From the NCBI GenBank assembly GCA_051530055.1, contig CM121341.1, forward strand, positions 2,728,001 through 2,792,000: 64,000 nt of DNA. The letters are read 5' to 3'. A program made the position numbers and the translations under genes. Positions 1 to 11,216 of the stretch are shown piece after piece. The stretch's first letter is position 1, and the number at the start of each line of letters is the position of its first letter. The notes beneath the pieces are model-generated. The model saw nothing but the letters and a program-made list of their open reading frames with translations, made no database searches and was not told the origin of the DNA. This DNA comes from Neoechinorhynchus agilis (Eukaryota; Acanthocephala).

Positions 1-312
1 TTTCCTGGATACTTCTGGTCACACACCAGTGGCAAAACGAGTGGCCGCAAGGTTGTACAACCACAGGAGAGATGAAATAGTTAGTACAAATCGGACATTC
101 CAAGGAAGAAGCTATTTTATCCAAAACGCCTTTACTCATGCATGAACCCGAACAGCGCAAAAACTTACGAGCAATCGAAAAACTTACAATACCCCATACA
201 AGCAATACAAAGATTGTGGAGTAATTGCAAACAATCATAAAGCAAATAACAAAATATATCTTGATACCCGAGCAAACAAACGAAAAGGAGGAATTTGTGA
301 ACGAAACATTCA
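1..312. other. No gene recognised; probable LINE 5' flank
   Basis: No conserved coding segment was seen. The stretch is A-rich towards its right end and directly precedes the zinc-finger start of the LINE at 313, so it may be that element's 5' untranslated region. This is inference from position only. Confidence 0.3.
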
Positions 313-3175
313 ATGACGTCTTTACCGAATCACAAGCACGGAAGAATAGTAACACACAGGTTTCTGAGCTCGGATCCCTCCATGGACCCGAGCAGTAAGG
401 ACTGTTCCAATTTGGCTGGTTGTATCGCTGCACAAGATGATGATGCACACAAACCTACAGGACACTGTTCAGTATGCGGTCGTAAATTCGGATTGACCTC
501 GATGGATTTAATTAGGAAACACGGTCCATTGAAAACGAGATGTCTTGGCTCTTCCACCTTCACCTCCACAATCCTTCAGTGGTGGTCAACCTGACTCAGT
601 ATCTCCAATCGTCTCCCTGATCGGCACCTTGCCACAAAACATATTAAAAAGGATCCCAAAAGGCGCGAGATACCAATGTGCGAGGTTCTATTCGACACTG
701 CTCTCGAAGTGCGGCTCTGAGCCGATCAAAGCTAACTACTTGCGGTTATTCGCCTTTCCTCGAATAATCTTGAACACAAACCGCGACTCGGACAGTAATC
801 TCACCTGTACGATCAAAAAGCGACTCACGGATTATGACAATTTATTTGGGATAAGCTTGAGTAGATCTATGGAGTCGCCTTCAATCGAAGCTAAACGCCC
901 AAAATGCTCAAACCAACGTTCTCTCCTTGCCAAGAGAGTCTCTGCAAAACTGGTGCAGTTCGGTTGCTAAGTTCGACGGGCTCATTTGCTAGAAGTGATC
1001 AGTGCACACTTGATGCACTTAGGGGTAAACACCCCGTCGGCAATCCCCCTTCCTTACCTGAAGTCCCTACTGAGGCCAGTTTCCAATGCGATATCTCAGA
1101 GTTAAGAAAAGCAATCGCCTCCTTCCCGAACGGCTCTGGACATAGTCCCGATGGTCTTCGCCCTCAACATTAGAAAGACATGCTCAGTTTAGGAGCAGCA
1201 GCTGCTGGATCAACTCTTGAAGCATCCCTAAGGGATTTCACGGAACAAATCATCAACGGTATCCCACCTCCCGAGGCGACAAGCTTCCTCTTTTCAGCCA
1301 CACTATGCGCCTTATCCAAAACGAATGGTGACATTCGTCCGATTGCTGTGGGATGTACAATACGACGTTTGGCTGCTAAATTATTGTCCAAAAGATTTTA
1401 CGATGACGTTGGACGTCAACTCCGTCCCTATTGACTTGGGTGCTGCACTCCATGTGGAGCTGAATCGATCGTCCATGCGACAAGATCTTTCATCAGACAA
1501 TCGAGCACATTGAACGCAGTGCTTAAGGTGGATTTCAGCAACGCCTTTAATTCAGTCGATCGCTCGGCCCTACTGAAAACAGTTGCTGTTAGCCCTCCTG
1601 GAGCATATCGTTATTTTCAGATCGCATATGGCACCAAGACCCCTTTATTCTTCGACCACCACACCATTTGGTCAGAAACCGGTGTACAACAGGGAGATCA
1701 TCTGAGTCCGATTGGGTTTGCTTTGATAACGAACGATATCATCCGGATGCTTAACTCAAAACTAAACGTGTGGTATCTAGACGACGCGACAATTGGTGGA
1801 GATCCGGCAGTAGTCCTAGATGATTTGAAGAGGCTGATCATCGCCACATCGAAAATCGGATTAACTGTGAACTCGTCGAAATGTGAGCTAATGCTAATCA
1901 ATGCAAACCAATCGGATAGAGATGCAATTTACAGCTCCTTTCTTGATATCGCTCCGGGAATACGACTCATTGAACGGGATCGTTTCTCTCTTCTTGGTAG
2001 CTGTGTCCTTAGTTCGAACGTTGAGAGGGAAATCGATGAAGTATTGCCTGATTTGGAACGCTTGTGCAGTCGAACATGTGAGCTTGGCTCTCATGAAGCC
2101 CTATTCCTTTTGAGGAATTGTTTATGCATGCCAAAAATGCTGTATAAGTTAAGAGCGGCCCCATACTTCGAGCACTAACATAAGCTTCGACAGATTGATT
2201 CAATGCTGAGGAGACAACTACAACGCATCACGAACTCCCAGCTTTCAAATGAGGCATGGCAACAAGCAATACTGCTTATAGAATACGGTGGATTGGGCCT
2301 TCGGAGCGTAGTCGAATTAGCACTTCCAGCTTTCCTCGCATCGGTCACCAAAACAAAAAATATAACCAATGTTATATTGCAGCAGACCGATATCTCGACG
2401 GATGATGTCGAACGTCGTGGAGTTTCCTCGTGGCTCATCAAGACCGATCTTGATCAAGTTCCAGAAAATGGTCACAAACAGCCTGTTTGGGATAAACCCT
2501 CGTAGAGAGAGCCTATAATTCCTTGAAAGGGCATCTCGACTCGGTGCCTCAAACACGGCTAGTGACGAGCTCTTCTAAGGAGTCTGGAGCTTGGTTAAAT
2601 GCGCTGCCAATCAGACCTTTAGGCACACACCTTGACGACGAGTCGGTGAGGGTGGCTGTCGGGTTGAGGCTTGGCATACCTCTATGCATACCCCACAAAT
2701 GTCGATGTGGTTCAGTAGTTGAAGAGTCAGGTAGACATGGCCTTCAGGACGCTCCACTCAAACCGAACCACCTGTGTCGCTCAGATGGCAAACGTCCCGA
2801 TGGGATGACCATATTCCCGTGGAAAGAGGGAAATGCCTTATCTGGGACGCCACATGCGTCGATTCGTTAGCACCCTCCAACCGAAGTGATGCAATATCAG
2901 GACCGGGAGGAGCTGCGACGGCGGCCGAAAGGAGGAAGACAGCGAAATACGCTGAGCTGGAAAAGACTCACCTATTCCTTCCTTTCGGTGTGGAGACAAA
3001 TGGGGCGTTTGGAGTTTCGGCAAAGAAATTTTGCGCGGAGATAGGCCGACTACTCATAAAAGCCAGCGGAGATCACAGACAAAGGAACTACCTCATCCAA
3101 CGCTTGGGTGTGGCTATTCAACGGGGCAACACGGCGAGCGTGATAACAACGGCCCAATGGAGTTGCGCGGAATGA
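313..3175 (+). mobile_element. RLE-type non-LTR retrotransposon (LINE), broken copy 1
   Basis: Pieces of one LINE polyprotein follow each other on the plus strand in several frames. They are a C2H2/CCHC-like finger near 475-560 (CSVCGRKF, then HGP and a Cys); a linker at 545-970; reverse transcriptase at 1180-2178 with the motifs KVDFSNAFNS, GVQQGDHLSP and the catalytic WYLDDATIGG; a segment reading GGLGLRSVVELALPAFLAS near 2290; a Cys-rich knuckle near 2695; and the endonuclease-like stretch GKRPDGMTIFPW...CLIWDATC at about 2785-2860, followed by FLPFGVETNGAFG and IQRGNTASV. The order finger-RT-knuckle-PD(D/E)XK-like domain is that of site-specific RLE LINEs (R2/NeSL-like). The coding sequence is split by several frameshifts and stops, so this copy is dead. 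The clade assignment is inference. Confidence 0.8.
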
Positions 3176-3544
3176 GGGATATAATGAAAACTAAAAGATT
3201 GAATTATAATAAAAATTGGGATAAGAAAAAAAAATTAACCAACCAAAATCAAATAAACCAAAATCAACCGACATACCAAAAACAATTTCTACCAACCATT
3301 GGCCATAGTCAACTTACCTAAGAAAAAATTCTTCGGACCTCTCAACGAATCCTAACGTAGTCCGAAATCAATCTATTGCAACATTGGGTAGTTCATGAGG
3401 ACTCCTTCTGCGAACTTCGAGTGCTCACGAGGACCCAAAGATACACGGATCCTTTTCTTTGTTAATTATCAAATTTAGTTGGCTTCAGGATTAAAATTTG
3501 AAGCAACTAATAGCCGATATATTGATCGAAATTACGGTTGGGAT
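3176..3544. other. AT-rich tail after LINE; no gene
   Basis: A-rich sequence with CAAAATCAAA-type simple repeats follows the LINE coding end and is probably its 3' untranslated region. It runs into unassigned sequence. No conserved ORF was seen. Confidence 0.35.
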
Positions 3545-3775
3545 TCACAACAAGAAAATGTCTGTTATCAAACGCGGCCAGCAGCGTAAACTAAAGAGAA
3601 ATTCGAAAAGTAATAAAAGTCGTTTGGGAAATAAGCTAAAATCTAAATAGATCAAAGTACGCCCGAGCTCGTTTAAAATCATTCGGAAAAAGAGCTCAGA
3701 GACGCGGTTTTCAAATTTTCGAAACAAAGTGCGCTGTGGATTCAACGCTTAGAGCGAAAAACCGTGTTAAAACGA
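3545..3775 (-). repeat. Interspersed repeat family A, short inverted copy
   Basis: Read on the minus strand this contains CACGGTTTTTCGCTCTAAG, then a stretch ending in ATGATTTTAAACGAGCTCGG. The same signature occurs on the plus strand at about 3918-4025, 25440-25545 and 57510-57625. This copy is therefore inverted and head-to-head with the long copy that starts at 3791. In one frame all copies read like NDFKRARA(N/F/Y), suggesting a decayed coding exon, but I could not name it. Confidence 0.55.
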
Positions 3776-3790
3776 AGCGCGCTTGCTCTG

Positions 3791-4662
3791 ATGGACTACA
3801 TCGAGGCGTAAACTTTTTGAGATTTATACAACGAAGTTGAAGAGTCAAAATCTGTCAAGTTTGCACCAAAAAATGACGATCGACGTTAAAAAATTATAAG
3901 CGCGTTTCTTTCGTTTTTTCATGGTTTTTCGCTTTCAGCGTCGAATCGACGGCGCACGTTGTTTCGGAATTTTGGAGATGCGTCTTCGTGCTCTTCTCGT
4001 GAATGATTTCAAACGAGCTCGGGCTAATCGATTTCTCAAGCTAAGGATGTAAGTAAATTCATAAAAGTTCAATTGGATTTTCACTAACGTTTTGATGATT
4101 CTCCTTAACTGAGCGGATATTAACGCTTAATATTTTTAATTTTATAATTTTTCAGAATTACGATACTTTATGAACGAGAAGTCCTTTTGACATTGCAATC
4201 GTGGACCATTTGGACTTTGGCTTATAATAGCAGACTTTTTCTTGTTGTAATGAATCTCAACTGTAATTTCGGTTACTATCGCAGCGCTTAGTTGCTCCAA
4301 ATTTTAATCCTAAATCAACCTTAAGTTACACATTAAACCTTGGATCAAATGTTGATAGCCAAACTTCAGCATTCGCCGATCCAAGTTGATTCAACTGCCG
4401 GCGATTTATAAATCCCGCACCTCGAAGACCGGAAAATAAGCTTTGCTCATCGCTAAGATACTGATCAAGGCGGGACATTCAAACGTAACTGAATTCCCTT
4501 GAAAGCTTTCTAATGCAACAGCAGTATTTTGCAATATTCCCCATGGTATCAACAAACTTTGCATCGTTCGTCTTTATTATACAGACCAATTGAAACTGGT
4601 CCCTTATTTGCGGGAACTTGAAATGATGTCAGAATTAAAAGCAGGCCTGCCATGGACTGCTT
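3791..4662 (+). repeat. Interspersed repeat family A, long copy 1
   Basis: About 870 bp nearly identical to 25311-26185, starting at the shared ATGGACTACATCGAGGCG. It contains an intron-like interval: a GTAAGTAAATTC donor after 4048 and an acceptor TTTTTCAG near 4155. The same donor and a TTTCAG acceptor are kept in the shorter, diverged copy at 57.65 kb. The downstream part has many stops in all frames. Likely a transposon piece or duplicated gene fragment; family unknown. Confidence 0.7.
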
Positions 4663-5469
4663 TCAAAGGTATCTGTATGACCAATGGTAATTTTGGCGCC
4701 GCCTGTATCACCGACCAGCTGAAACTAGTTGATTCCCCATGAAAACGAAGTTTTTAAAATGTTGAATCTTAGAAGACAACCTCAAATGTGCCCAAAATGT
4801 TAATTTCAAGAAATTTAACATCCATTGTCCTTAATTAAATCTATGCTTGCATTCAAGGATTTCCTTCCTTGTCGTTAGTTTTTTCCTCCAACTTTTAGGC
4901 TTCCATGATAACAACAACAATTTATTCGGAAAGGCGTACCAAAAATCCTACGCTGTCACATTAGCTTTGGCAAATTATAGGCCTATCCACTGGTTGGATT
5001 GTTTGACCCGGTCAGTTAAGAGAATGCACTCAAAGGGCAGTCTTGACAGAATATTCAAGAATACACAACGGAATTTCAGGCGTTGTTCTAGGGCCTTCCT
5101 CTGGAATAAGACTTGGCCTGATATGGCCCAACAGCACTATGTGACTTTGGATATCTTGTCGCTAAGCCCAATTCGAGCGGCGCAACTGGCTTTAGCTCTG
5201 GCTGTTATCAAAAGTTTTTTCATTTTAGTTATATCGGAGGCGGACGAGAGGTTATTTTTGATAGTATAACCCAGGCAAAAATTATAATGGATTTTTCTTG
5301 AGCGCTGTCATGGTTTTCTGCCAGGGAAATCTGTGCATACGGCGATTGCCCAAATAATAGCTAATTTTTTCAATTACCCAATGTCAACTAACATTCTTAT
5401 AGCTTTCGACATTTAAAAATTTAGTCTTCTTCGCACGTGCTCGCACATAATTAGATTCTTTGATGACCA
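4663..5469. other. No recognised gene; one unassigned ORF
   Basis: An open frame at 4847-5269 (plus, 140 codons) matches nothing I recognise and has no convincing domain. The repeat copy at 25.3 kb rejoins this sequence at about 4886 (ACTTTTAGGCTTCCATGATA), so 4663-4885 is either an insertion here or a deletion there. Nothing else was seen. Confidence 0.3.
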
Positions 5470-5830
5470 CTGAAAGGTCGTCGGCTTAAATAGTTATGCC
5501 ACGGCAAATCGGCAGTTCGAGCAGTACCGTTTCCCTTTGTCGCATTTGGTGCTGTAGTGGTCCTAACCCCAATATGCGCATATCATAACTTTAGAAGGGC
5601 ACTTTTTCTCCCAATGACCCCAACATTGGCACAAACTGCAACAAGGGGAATTTTAGTCGTCGAGATGTGATATCTCGTTTGTGGCGAACTTAATCTCCAT
5701 GGATTTAAAAAACACCGTTCATTGCATAGCGCGTTCCTCCATTCGACCGCAGTTTTGACTATCGCCTAGGGGATAAATTTACCTCTTCTCGTCGATTAGA
5801 GGAAAAAAAATAGCTTGACGCCGAATTTGT
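5470..5830 (-). mobile_element. LINE ORF1 (gag-like) zinc-knuckle fragment
   Basis: Minus-strand translation gives consecutive Cys/His knuckles (CQCWGHWEKKCPS, then HYSTKCDKGKRYCSNC). These match the knuckles of the LINE family at 20.3 and 31.9 kb (GCQKWGRWSQKCPN, CPKSAELCANCGQ). The fragment is short, contains stops, and has no RT attached. Confidence 0.55.
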
Positions 5831-5850
5831 CATCAAAGGCCTTGTCCGAA

Positions 5851-7017
5851 TCATCGATGTCTGGGGAGAGACCGGCGACCATGAAGGTCCCATCCAAGGT
5901 CGCAATTTTTCTTGACGAAAGCTTGGTAAGCCTTCGCATTATCCGCTGCAATAAATATGATCTTTAATTTTTCTCCGTAATAGATGATGGACCATACCCG
6001 ATGAAAGACTGTAGTGACAGCAACTACAGCTACATTGCTCTGGCTCATTGGCGCTGTCAAATCCAGATACTGATCGAGGTCAGTTCTTGTAAAACTTGAC
6101 CGGAACTGCGAAAATAGACTTTCGATCGAAACATCTTCTAAATTCAAGTTCAAAGTAACGCCCCATCCGTCATGGCGGGAGCATCCGAATAAGGTCATGA
6201 CTTCGACAATTGCTTGCTTGTCTTTCGTACGAATGGGTGGAATCTGAAGAAAGTCAGGTACATTTCCCATTTCCACATTGTTTACTGTCGCCGGTAAATC
6301 TGGTAACTTAGCGCGAACTCTCGACAGAATAGCTGTATGTAACTGGTCCAACGTCGAGTGTTGGTAACATGCGCTTATCATTCCCAACATTAGTGGGTCG
6401 TTTACCATAGTTTAGGATACCTTTCTAACCTCAATGTTGTGGCATTATCTCGATAGAGCCACTCAATATTAACCGGTTTTTGTTTCTTGACAATAACATA
6501 ATCATTCGTTTTGACGGGTCTCAGTGCCGAGATCATTGAATACACGTTTGGAGTAGCGATTTTCGACGTTTTCGACTAAACCGTGTTCATTCTCGGAAAC
6601 TGTCTGGACGTAAAGTCCGATTGCAAGCGATTCGATTATTCTGGCAGCAGGAAGGTTCACTGCTGAATTGTCGATTCCGTTTGGCGCAATGTAAGGGAGG
6701 AAGGTAGGCGCACCGGACAGATAATCGAGACTGACATATGTTGCACCGAAGCGTTCAATGACCGATAGCTCTCTACTGGTATTTTCAAGCTTCTTTGAAA
6801 TGGAGTGGGTGGCTTTTTTACTGACATTTAATGCTTGAATGTTTTGTGACGTTCTGCTAAGTACTCTTCGTCGGAAACTGCTTCTTGCTCGTCCTGGAGA
6901 TGGACCGTAATATTCTGGAGGTCCGAATGAACTTTTGTATTCATCGCTATTTAGGACTTGAGCATTTCTCATCTCACGATAGTTGTCTTGCAGTAACTGG
7001 CGCTTTTCATTAACCAT
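5851..7017 (-). pseudogene. Endogenous RNA-virus-like fossil, possible nucleoprotein
   Basis: Two adjacent minus-strand blocks look like one old protein of about 370 residues, with stretches such as FGATYVSLDYLSGAP and NIEWLYRDNATTLR. It lies just downstream, in the same direction, of a glycoprotein-like fossil (7481-8200). Glycoprotein followed by nucleoprotein is the gene order in chuviruses (Jingchuvirales), whose genes are often found endogenised in invertebrates. The family call is tentative and rests on order and general character, not on a diagnostic motif. The copy is broken and looks old. Confidence 0.4.
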
Positions 7018-7480
7018 GTTGTAATGAAAAGAAAGTAGTCAATCAATATGTGTAGGAGCACAATATAACTGATGACTGGTTACAAATTGGTTAGAGCGAA
7101 GCTCTTCTCTGGGTTGTACAGGATTCGCTTGAATCGTTATCATATTGAGCCATCTTTTAGAAGACACCTCCACGAAATGCTTAGTTTATTAGATATAAAC
7201 ATGTTTTATTTATGTAAGAAATGCACGATCCACACACTTGCCAGCATCTATCTTTGCTGAAGGTGTCTGGATGTCGGATGTTGACGGCAAGGGAGGTGGG
7301 ACTTGTTTTTGAAGGTGTGTTAATGTGCGATCCGAGGCTTTGTACAGGAGATGACCCATTGGGAGTCTTTCTTTGTGGTCGAAGTAAATTGTGGAGGGGG
7401 TTCAAGAAGACGTAGGGCGTTTTTGGAGAAAATGGAGTGGAGGTGGGCGTCGAGGGGAGGGGAGTGAAGTCCCGCATATT
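7018..7480. other. Unassigned stretch between two virus-like blocks
   Basis: A Pro/Ser/Thr-rich minus-strand open frame covers 7181-7477, but its composition looks non-specific. No domain was recognised. It may be linker sequence of the fossil or later inserted DNA. Confidence 0.25.
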
Positions 7481-8200
7481 TTAGCTGCTCTCTTGTGGAA
7501 GGTTGGCCTTCCGCAATAATAAAAGTAACAATTTCTTAAGAGGTTTTGATGTATTCCAATTGAGTCCACTATACTTCCTCTGCGCATCATTAGAGTTTCG
7601 ACGGTTGGTGATAACTGGCAGATATGATCTGACTCCGGCCTGAAGACTACTGTTAGACTTTGATGTGTAACAGATCTTTCCCGTGCAAGACGCATCTCTT
7701 TCCCAAGGAATGATTATAACCCCATGCTCTAAGTCGTATGGTAGTCTAATATCAGTTGATTTTATTGATTCAGTGATGTTTTCCTTTGTTCTCATGTAAG
7801 CACAATCAGGCTCCGGCCATGATTTGTCATAAATATTGGGGTCTACTCTCCCATTTATAAGTTCAAACACTTCCCTGAGAATACTCTCTGTGGATTAGAT
7901 TGATATGATATCGTCTTAATTTCTAATAAATTTACCTTACATGTGGTTGTCAGTGTGAACTTCTTGATAACTTTCGCATTTTCAGAATGGATACAAAAGC
8001 CTTTGGCATACATTGAAACATTCACATATCCACCGTCTATTCGGCCTTTTGTAATTCTAGGTTGACCTCCGAAACAACTAATCATAGATGGGGGATAATA
8101 GCCCATGGCTCGATGATGTCGGTAGGGATAAAAACTCTTGTGATAGCCATGGTAGATGAAAACATTGCAATTAAAACCAGGCAAGACAAATTCATTGATG
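7481..8200 (-). pseudogene. Endogenous RNA-virus-like fossil, envelope glycoprotein-like
   Basis: Minus-strand coding blocks carry regularly spaced cysteines and phrases typical of a secreted viral glycoprotein ectodomain, for example KGRIDGGYVNVSMYAKGFC and SWPEPDCAYMRTKENIT. No complete signal peptide or transmembrane anchor can be seen. The left-hand LINE (8205-10160) abuts its upstream end and probably truncated it by insertion. A negative-strand RNA virus origin (chuvirus-like) is my best guess. The copy is broken and old. Confidence 0.4.
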
Positions 8201-8204
8201 CGAG

Positions 8205-10160
8205 GAAAGTGGGGAAAGCTTATGTGAGGATAGGAAGGATGGCAGAAAGATAAAAGTGGGCAAGGTGTTTAGGGGATACGCCGAGACGCCGGAGGAGTTT
8301 GAGAAGGTAAAGACGATGGTTTGTTTTAGAGAGTGTAAATGAAATGTGGGCATCCCATTTAAGGTTTTCTTGTAAAATCACGCCCAGAATTCGGAGAGAA
8401 GAGGAGCGTTGGATGGGGATAGGGAGAGGTTTGGAAATGTGGGGGACAAGCTCAAAAGATTTGGATAAATTTAGGGAGAGGTTTAGGGTGGAGGGCGAGG
8501 AAATGAGATGGTTGAGCTCGTCCATGGTAGTGGAGAGGGAGAGAGACGGAGATGCGATGATAATGACTGTGAGGTCATCTGCATAAAGAAAATTTTTGAT
8601 AGAGGGAGCGAGGGGGTGGAAGTCATTTAGAAAAATGTCAAAGGGAGAAGGGAAAGTACGGTGCCTTGGGGAACCCCTTTAAATATGGGCAGAGGAGGAA
8701 CAAGAAGTTCCATATTGGATATATTGTTCGCGGTTGGAGAGGAAAGAGGAAATCCAAGCGAGTTGCCAGGTTTGGAGGCCAAATGAAGCACATGATTGGA
8801 AGAGAAGGGAGTAATCGACAGACTCGAACGCCCTGGAAATATCCAGTTGCACGAGACGGACGGTTCATGCTGCTTTTTGTCAGTGTGGAGTGGAGGGAGG
8901 GGTAAGCAGGATTACCTGACCGGAAAGCTTTGGTGACCTGCATTTGAAGGGTTTTTAGAAAAGGCGAGAACCATGGAGGGTCGCGGTTCGAGATTCGTAT
9001 TGTTTTGCGAGGAAAGGAGGCCTTCATCGCAGATTCTATTAGATTTGACAAAAAGCCCGTCGCAATCGAGGAGTCGGTGCCAAAGATGGTAGAGCGGTCT
9101 TGTGTGATAAGAGAATCGACACATACAGCAAAGGCGTGGGTATGATGATAACGTTTACCCAGACCACGTAGGGATCGGAAAAGGAACGTTTTTGAGGTAA
9201 TGAGGGGGAGAGAAGGATAGAACAATGGTCAGACAAGGCGATCGGGGGAGTTTGGTGGTGTAGGAGTATTGCCTGATGTTTGAGAAAATTTTATCAGGGC
9301 GGGAGGAGAAGCGTGTGGGGAAAGTAACGATTTGGGAGAGATGAGAGAGCGAGGGCGTGATCGGCAGTTTGTTAAAATCGCCCAATATGATGAAGTGATC
9401 TGAGGAAGTGGAAAGTATGTCAGTAAATAGGTGGTCTATTTGTTGAAGTCTGTTGGGGATGATTGAGGATGGAGGGCGATAAAGGCCAGCAATGGAGATC
9501 TCACGTTGGCCATTGCGGAGGGGGAGATGAAGTTGGATGTGTTGCCATTCAAGATCGTCTGAGATGAAAAGGTAGGTGAACAGCAATGGTATGGGAGAGA
9601 GGCGCGGATGAAGATCGATATGCCTCCCCCGTTTCGGAAGTCCTTCGTGAGGTGAAAAGCTTGAAAGTTTGGAAGGAAGGCAGATAATTTGCTATGGGGT
9701 GAGAGTCATGTTTCCGTAATTACAAGGATGTCGGCGTTGCAAGAAGAGGCAACTACATGGAGCTCATCCAGTTTGGGGAGGAGGCTGCGGATGCTACAAT
9801 AAAAGATTATTGGAAAGGGATGTTTAGAAGGGACAGGAGGAATGGACACTGACGGAGAGGGTTGAAGCTGCGCAGTGAGAGAAGGGATGGGAGTTGACTG
9901 ATGGGGTAGTTCGGGGGCTAATGGATTCGCGGGTAATGGATTCGTGGGTGGACACTGTAGTAAGGGGTGATTTGAGTGTAGAGACCATAGGGGTGGGAAC
10001 TGTGCATGCGGGATGAACTCGGGGGGAAGGAGGATATTGGGAGTTGAAGAGGTGGTGGTAAGAGGTGAGGTAGTGTGAGCATCCAAGGTATTTTTCTGAG
10101 AAAGTGACTCCGGATGTCAGGAGGCACAGGGATTCACAGGACATTGGATGGCCGTATGCC
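8205..10160 (-). mobile_element. Jockey-like LINE, broken copy A
   Basis: On the minus strand, reading from 10160 down: a Pro/Ser-rich ORF1-like tail; an AP-endonuclease start (FYCSIRSLLPKLDELH, ADILVITET) near 9720-9810; endonuclease motifs ISIAGLYRPPSS and IILGDFNKLP at 9400-9490; a linker at 8640-9225; then reverse transcriptase with FLYADDL near 8565-8585 and a thumb reading LRILGVILQENLKWDAH near 8350-8380, ending ...LAHFYLSAILPILT. The parts are in different frames and the central palm (FDxV region) is short, so the copy is inactive. Sister fragments are at 15.5-16.8 and 51.4-51.9 kb. Confidence 0.75.
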
Positions 10161-10162
10161 AT

Positions 10163-10660
10163 GAATCTTTAACCGGGATTATATTCAAAAACCATTCAAT
10201 TTATGAGCTTAAGCCGTAAGACTGCCAAAGCTCGGAAACAATGAAGAGTTTTTGAGCGTCTCTTTAGATATAGAAGAATATACGACGAGATATCAATATT
10301 AGATTTGATACAGAGCTATTGATGGACACGAATTAACATATTTAAAAACTTAGGGTAGGTTTCCTCTTTCGAAATATTTCATAATAAAGGAATCTTTAAC
10401 CGGGATTATGTTAAAAAACCATTCAATTTATGAGCGTAAACCGTAGGGCGGCGAAAACTCGGAAATAAAGATGAATTTTTTGACCGATAAAGTCTTTTTT
10501 ATTTGATGCAGAGCTGTTGATGAACCCGAACTCACATATTTAAAAATTTACAAGAAATGATTGATGAGGCGAAGTTTCTTCTTTCGAAAAATTTCATACT
10601 AATAAAGGAATCTTTAACCGGGTGATTATGTTCACAAACCATTCAATATTTACCATACCG
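10163..10660 (+). repeat. Tandem array of Penelope-like terminal repeats
   Basis: Three head-to-tail units begin with GAATCTTTAACCGGG at about 10165, 10391 and 10611 (period about 220-226 bp; the third is partial). The unit junction TTTCGAAA(T/A)ATTTCAT...AATAAAGG matches, in reverse complement, the sequence beside the GIY-YIG endonuclease fragments at 17.3 and 49.6 kb. I therefore assign the array to PLE terminal repeats. No coding part is attached. Confidence 0.6.
10557..10600 (+). ncRNA. Hammerhead-ribozyme-like motif in PLE repeat
   Basis: ATGA (stem I side) is followed by TTGATGA (core box, consensus CTGATGA, one change), an 18-nt stem II GGCGAAGTTTCTTCTTTC, and GAAA with a short A/T stem III before TTTC. 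UCAU after the cleavage position can pair with the AUGA before the core. Stem II pairs as G-C, G-U, internal loop, G-C, A-U, A-U, G-C. Activity is not shown. Confidence 0.5.
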
Positions 10661-11216
10661 AAGGATTCAAGACAACTAAACAAATCCCGAAAAAGCCGTA
10701 AAGCGGCGAAATCTCGCGAATTAAGATTTTCTTTACACGTTTAAAAACCTTTGTTCAATACTCTTTCGGTCGGTTCAGGTGGCAAGGACCGAAAACTTGC
10801 CTTTTTATGTTTCAAACATACCATTTATAATAGTTTTAATTTCATGAGATTATTTTAATTTTAACCAAAAAATTAATCATTTTGGAGACATGAGATCGTT
10901 CATAAAAAAAGCTAAATGGATCTGTTCAAAAAGGGCGGTAGCACAGGAACGGTATCAAATTGATTTTTGATCAATAAAGATCTTTAAATGGTATTTTTCA
11001 TGAATTCGTGCTACCTAGCGCCGAAACGCGTCATGCCCAATTGGTGATCAATCATCCGCACATAATTGAAACTCGTGATTGCGATATCGAGACACGTGAC
11101 AATCGATGATCCACTCGGCTAATCCCATATTGCGATCAAGAAATCAAGAGATGTTTCTCATTCGCGAAATATTTCAATGCCTTCTATTCGGAGGATTATA
11201 ATCGTTCTTCTGTCCA
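10661..11216. other. No gene recognised
   Basis: AT-rich intergenic sequence between the PLE array and the repeats in front of the kinesin gene. No conserved frame or RNA gene was seen. It may contain the kinesin promoter, but no box could be assigned with confidence. Confidence 0.35.

Noticed and set aside
4847-5269. 140-codon ORF as a gene
   Set aside because: No recognisable domain, no similar copy in the window and an unconvincing context; open by chance is likelier.
8620-9130. Plus-strand open frames over the Jockey-like LINE
   Set aside because: They are the complement of the LINE linker region, Gly/Arg-rich as expected for the reverse of a Pro/Ser-rich coding strand.
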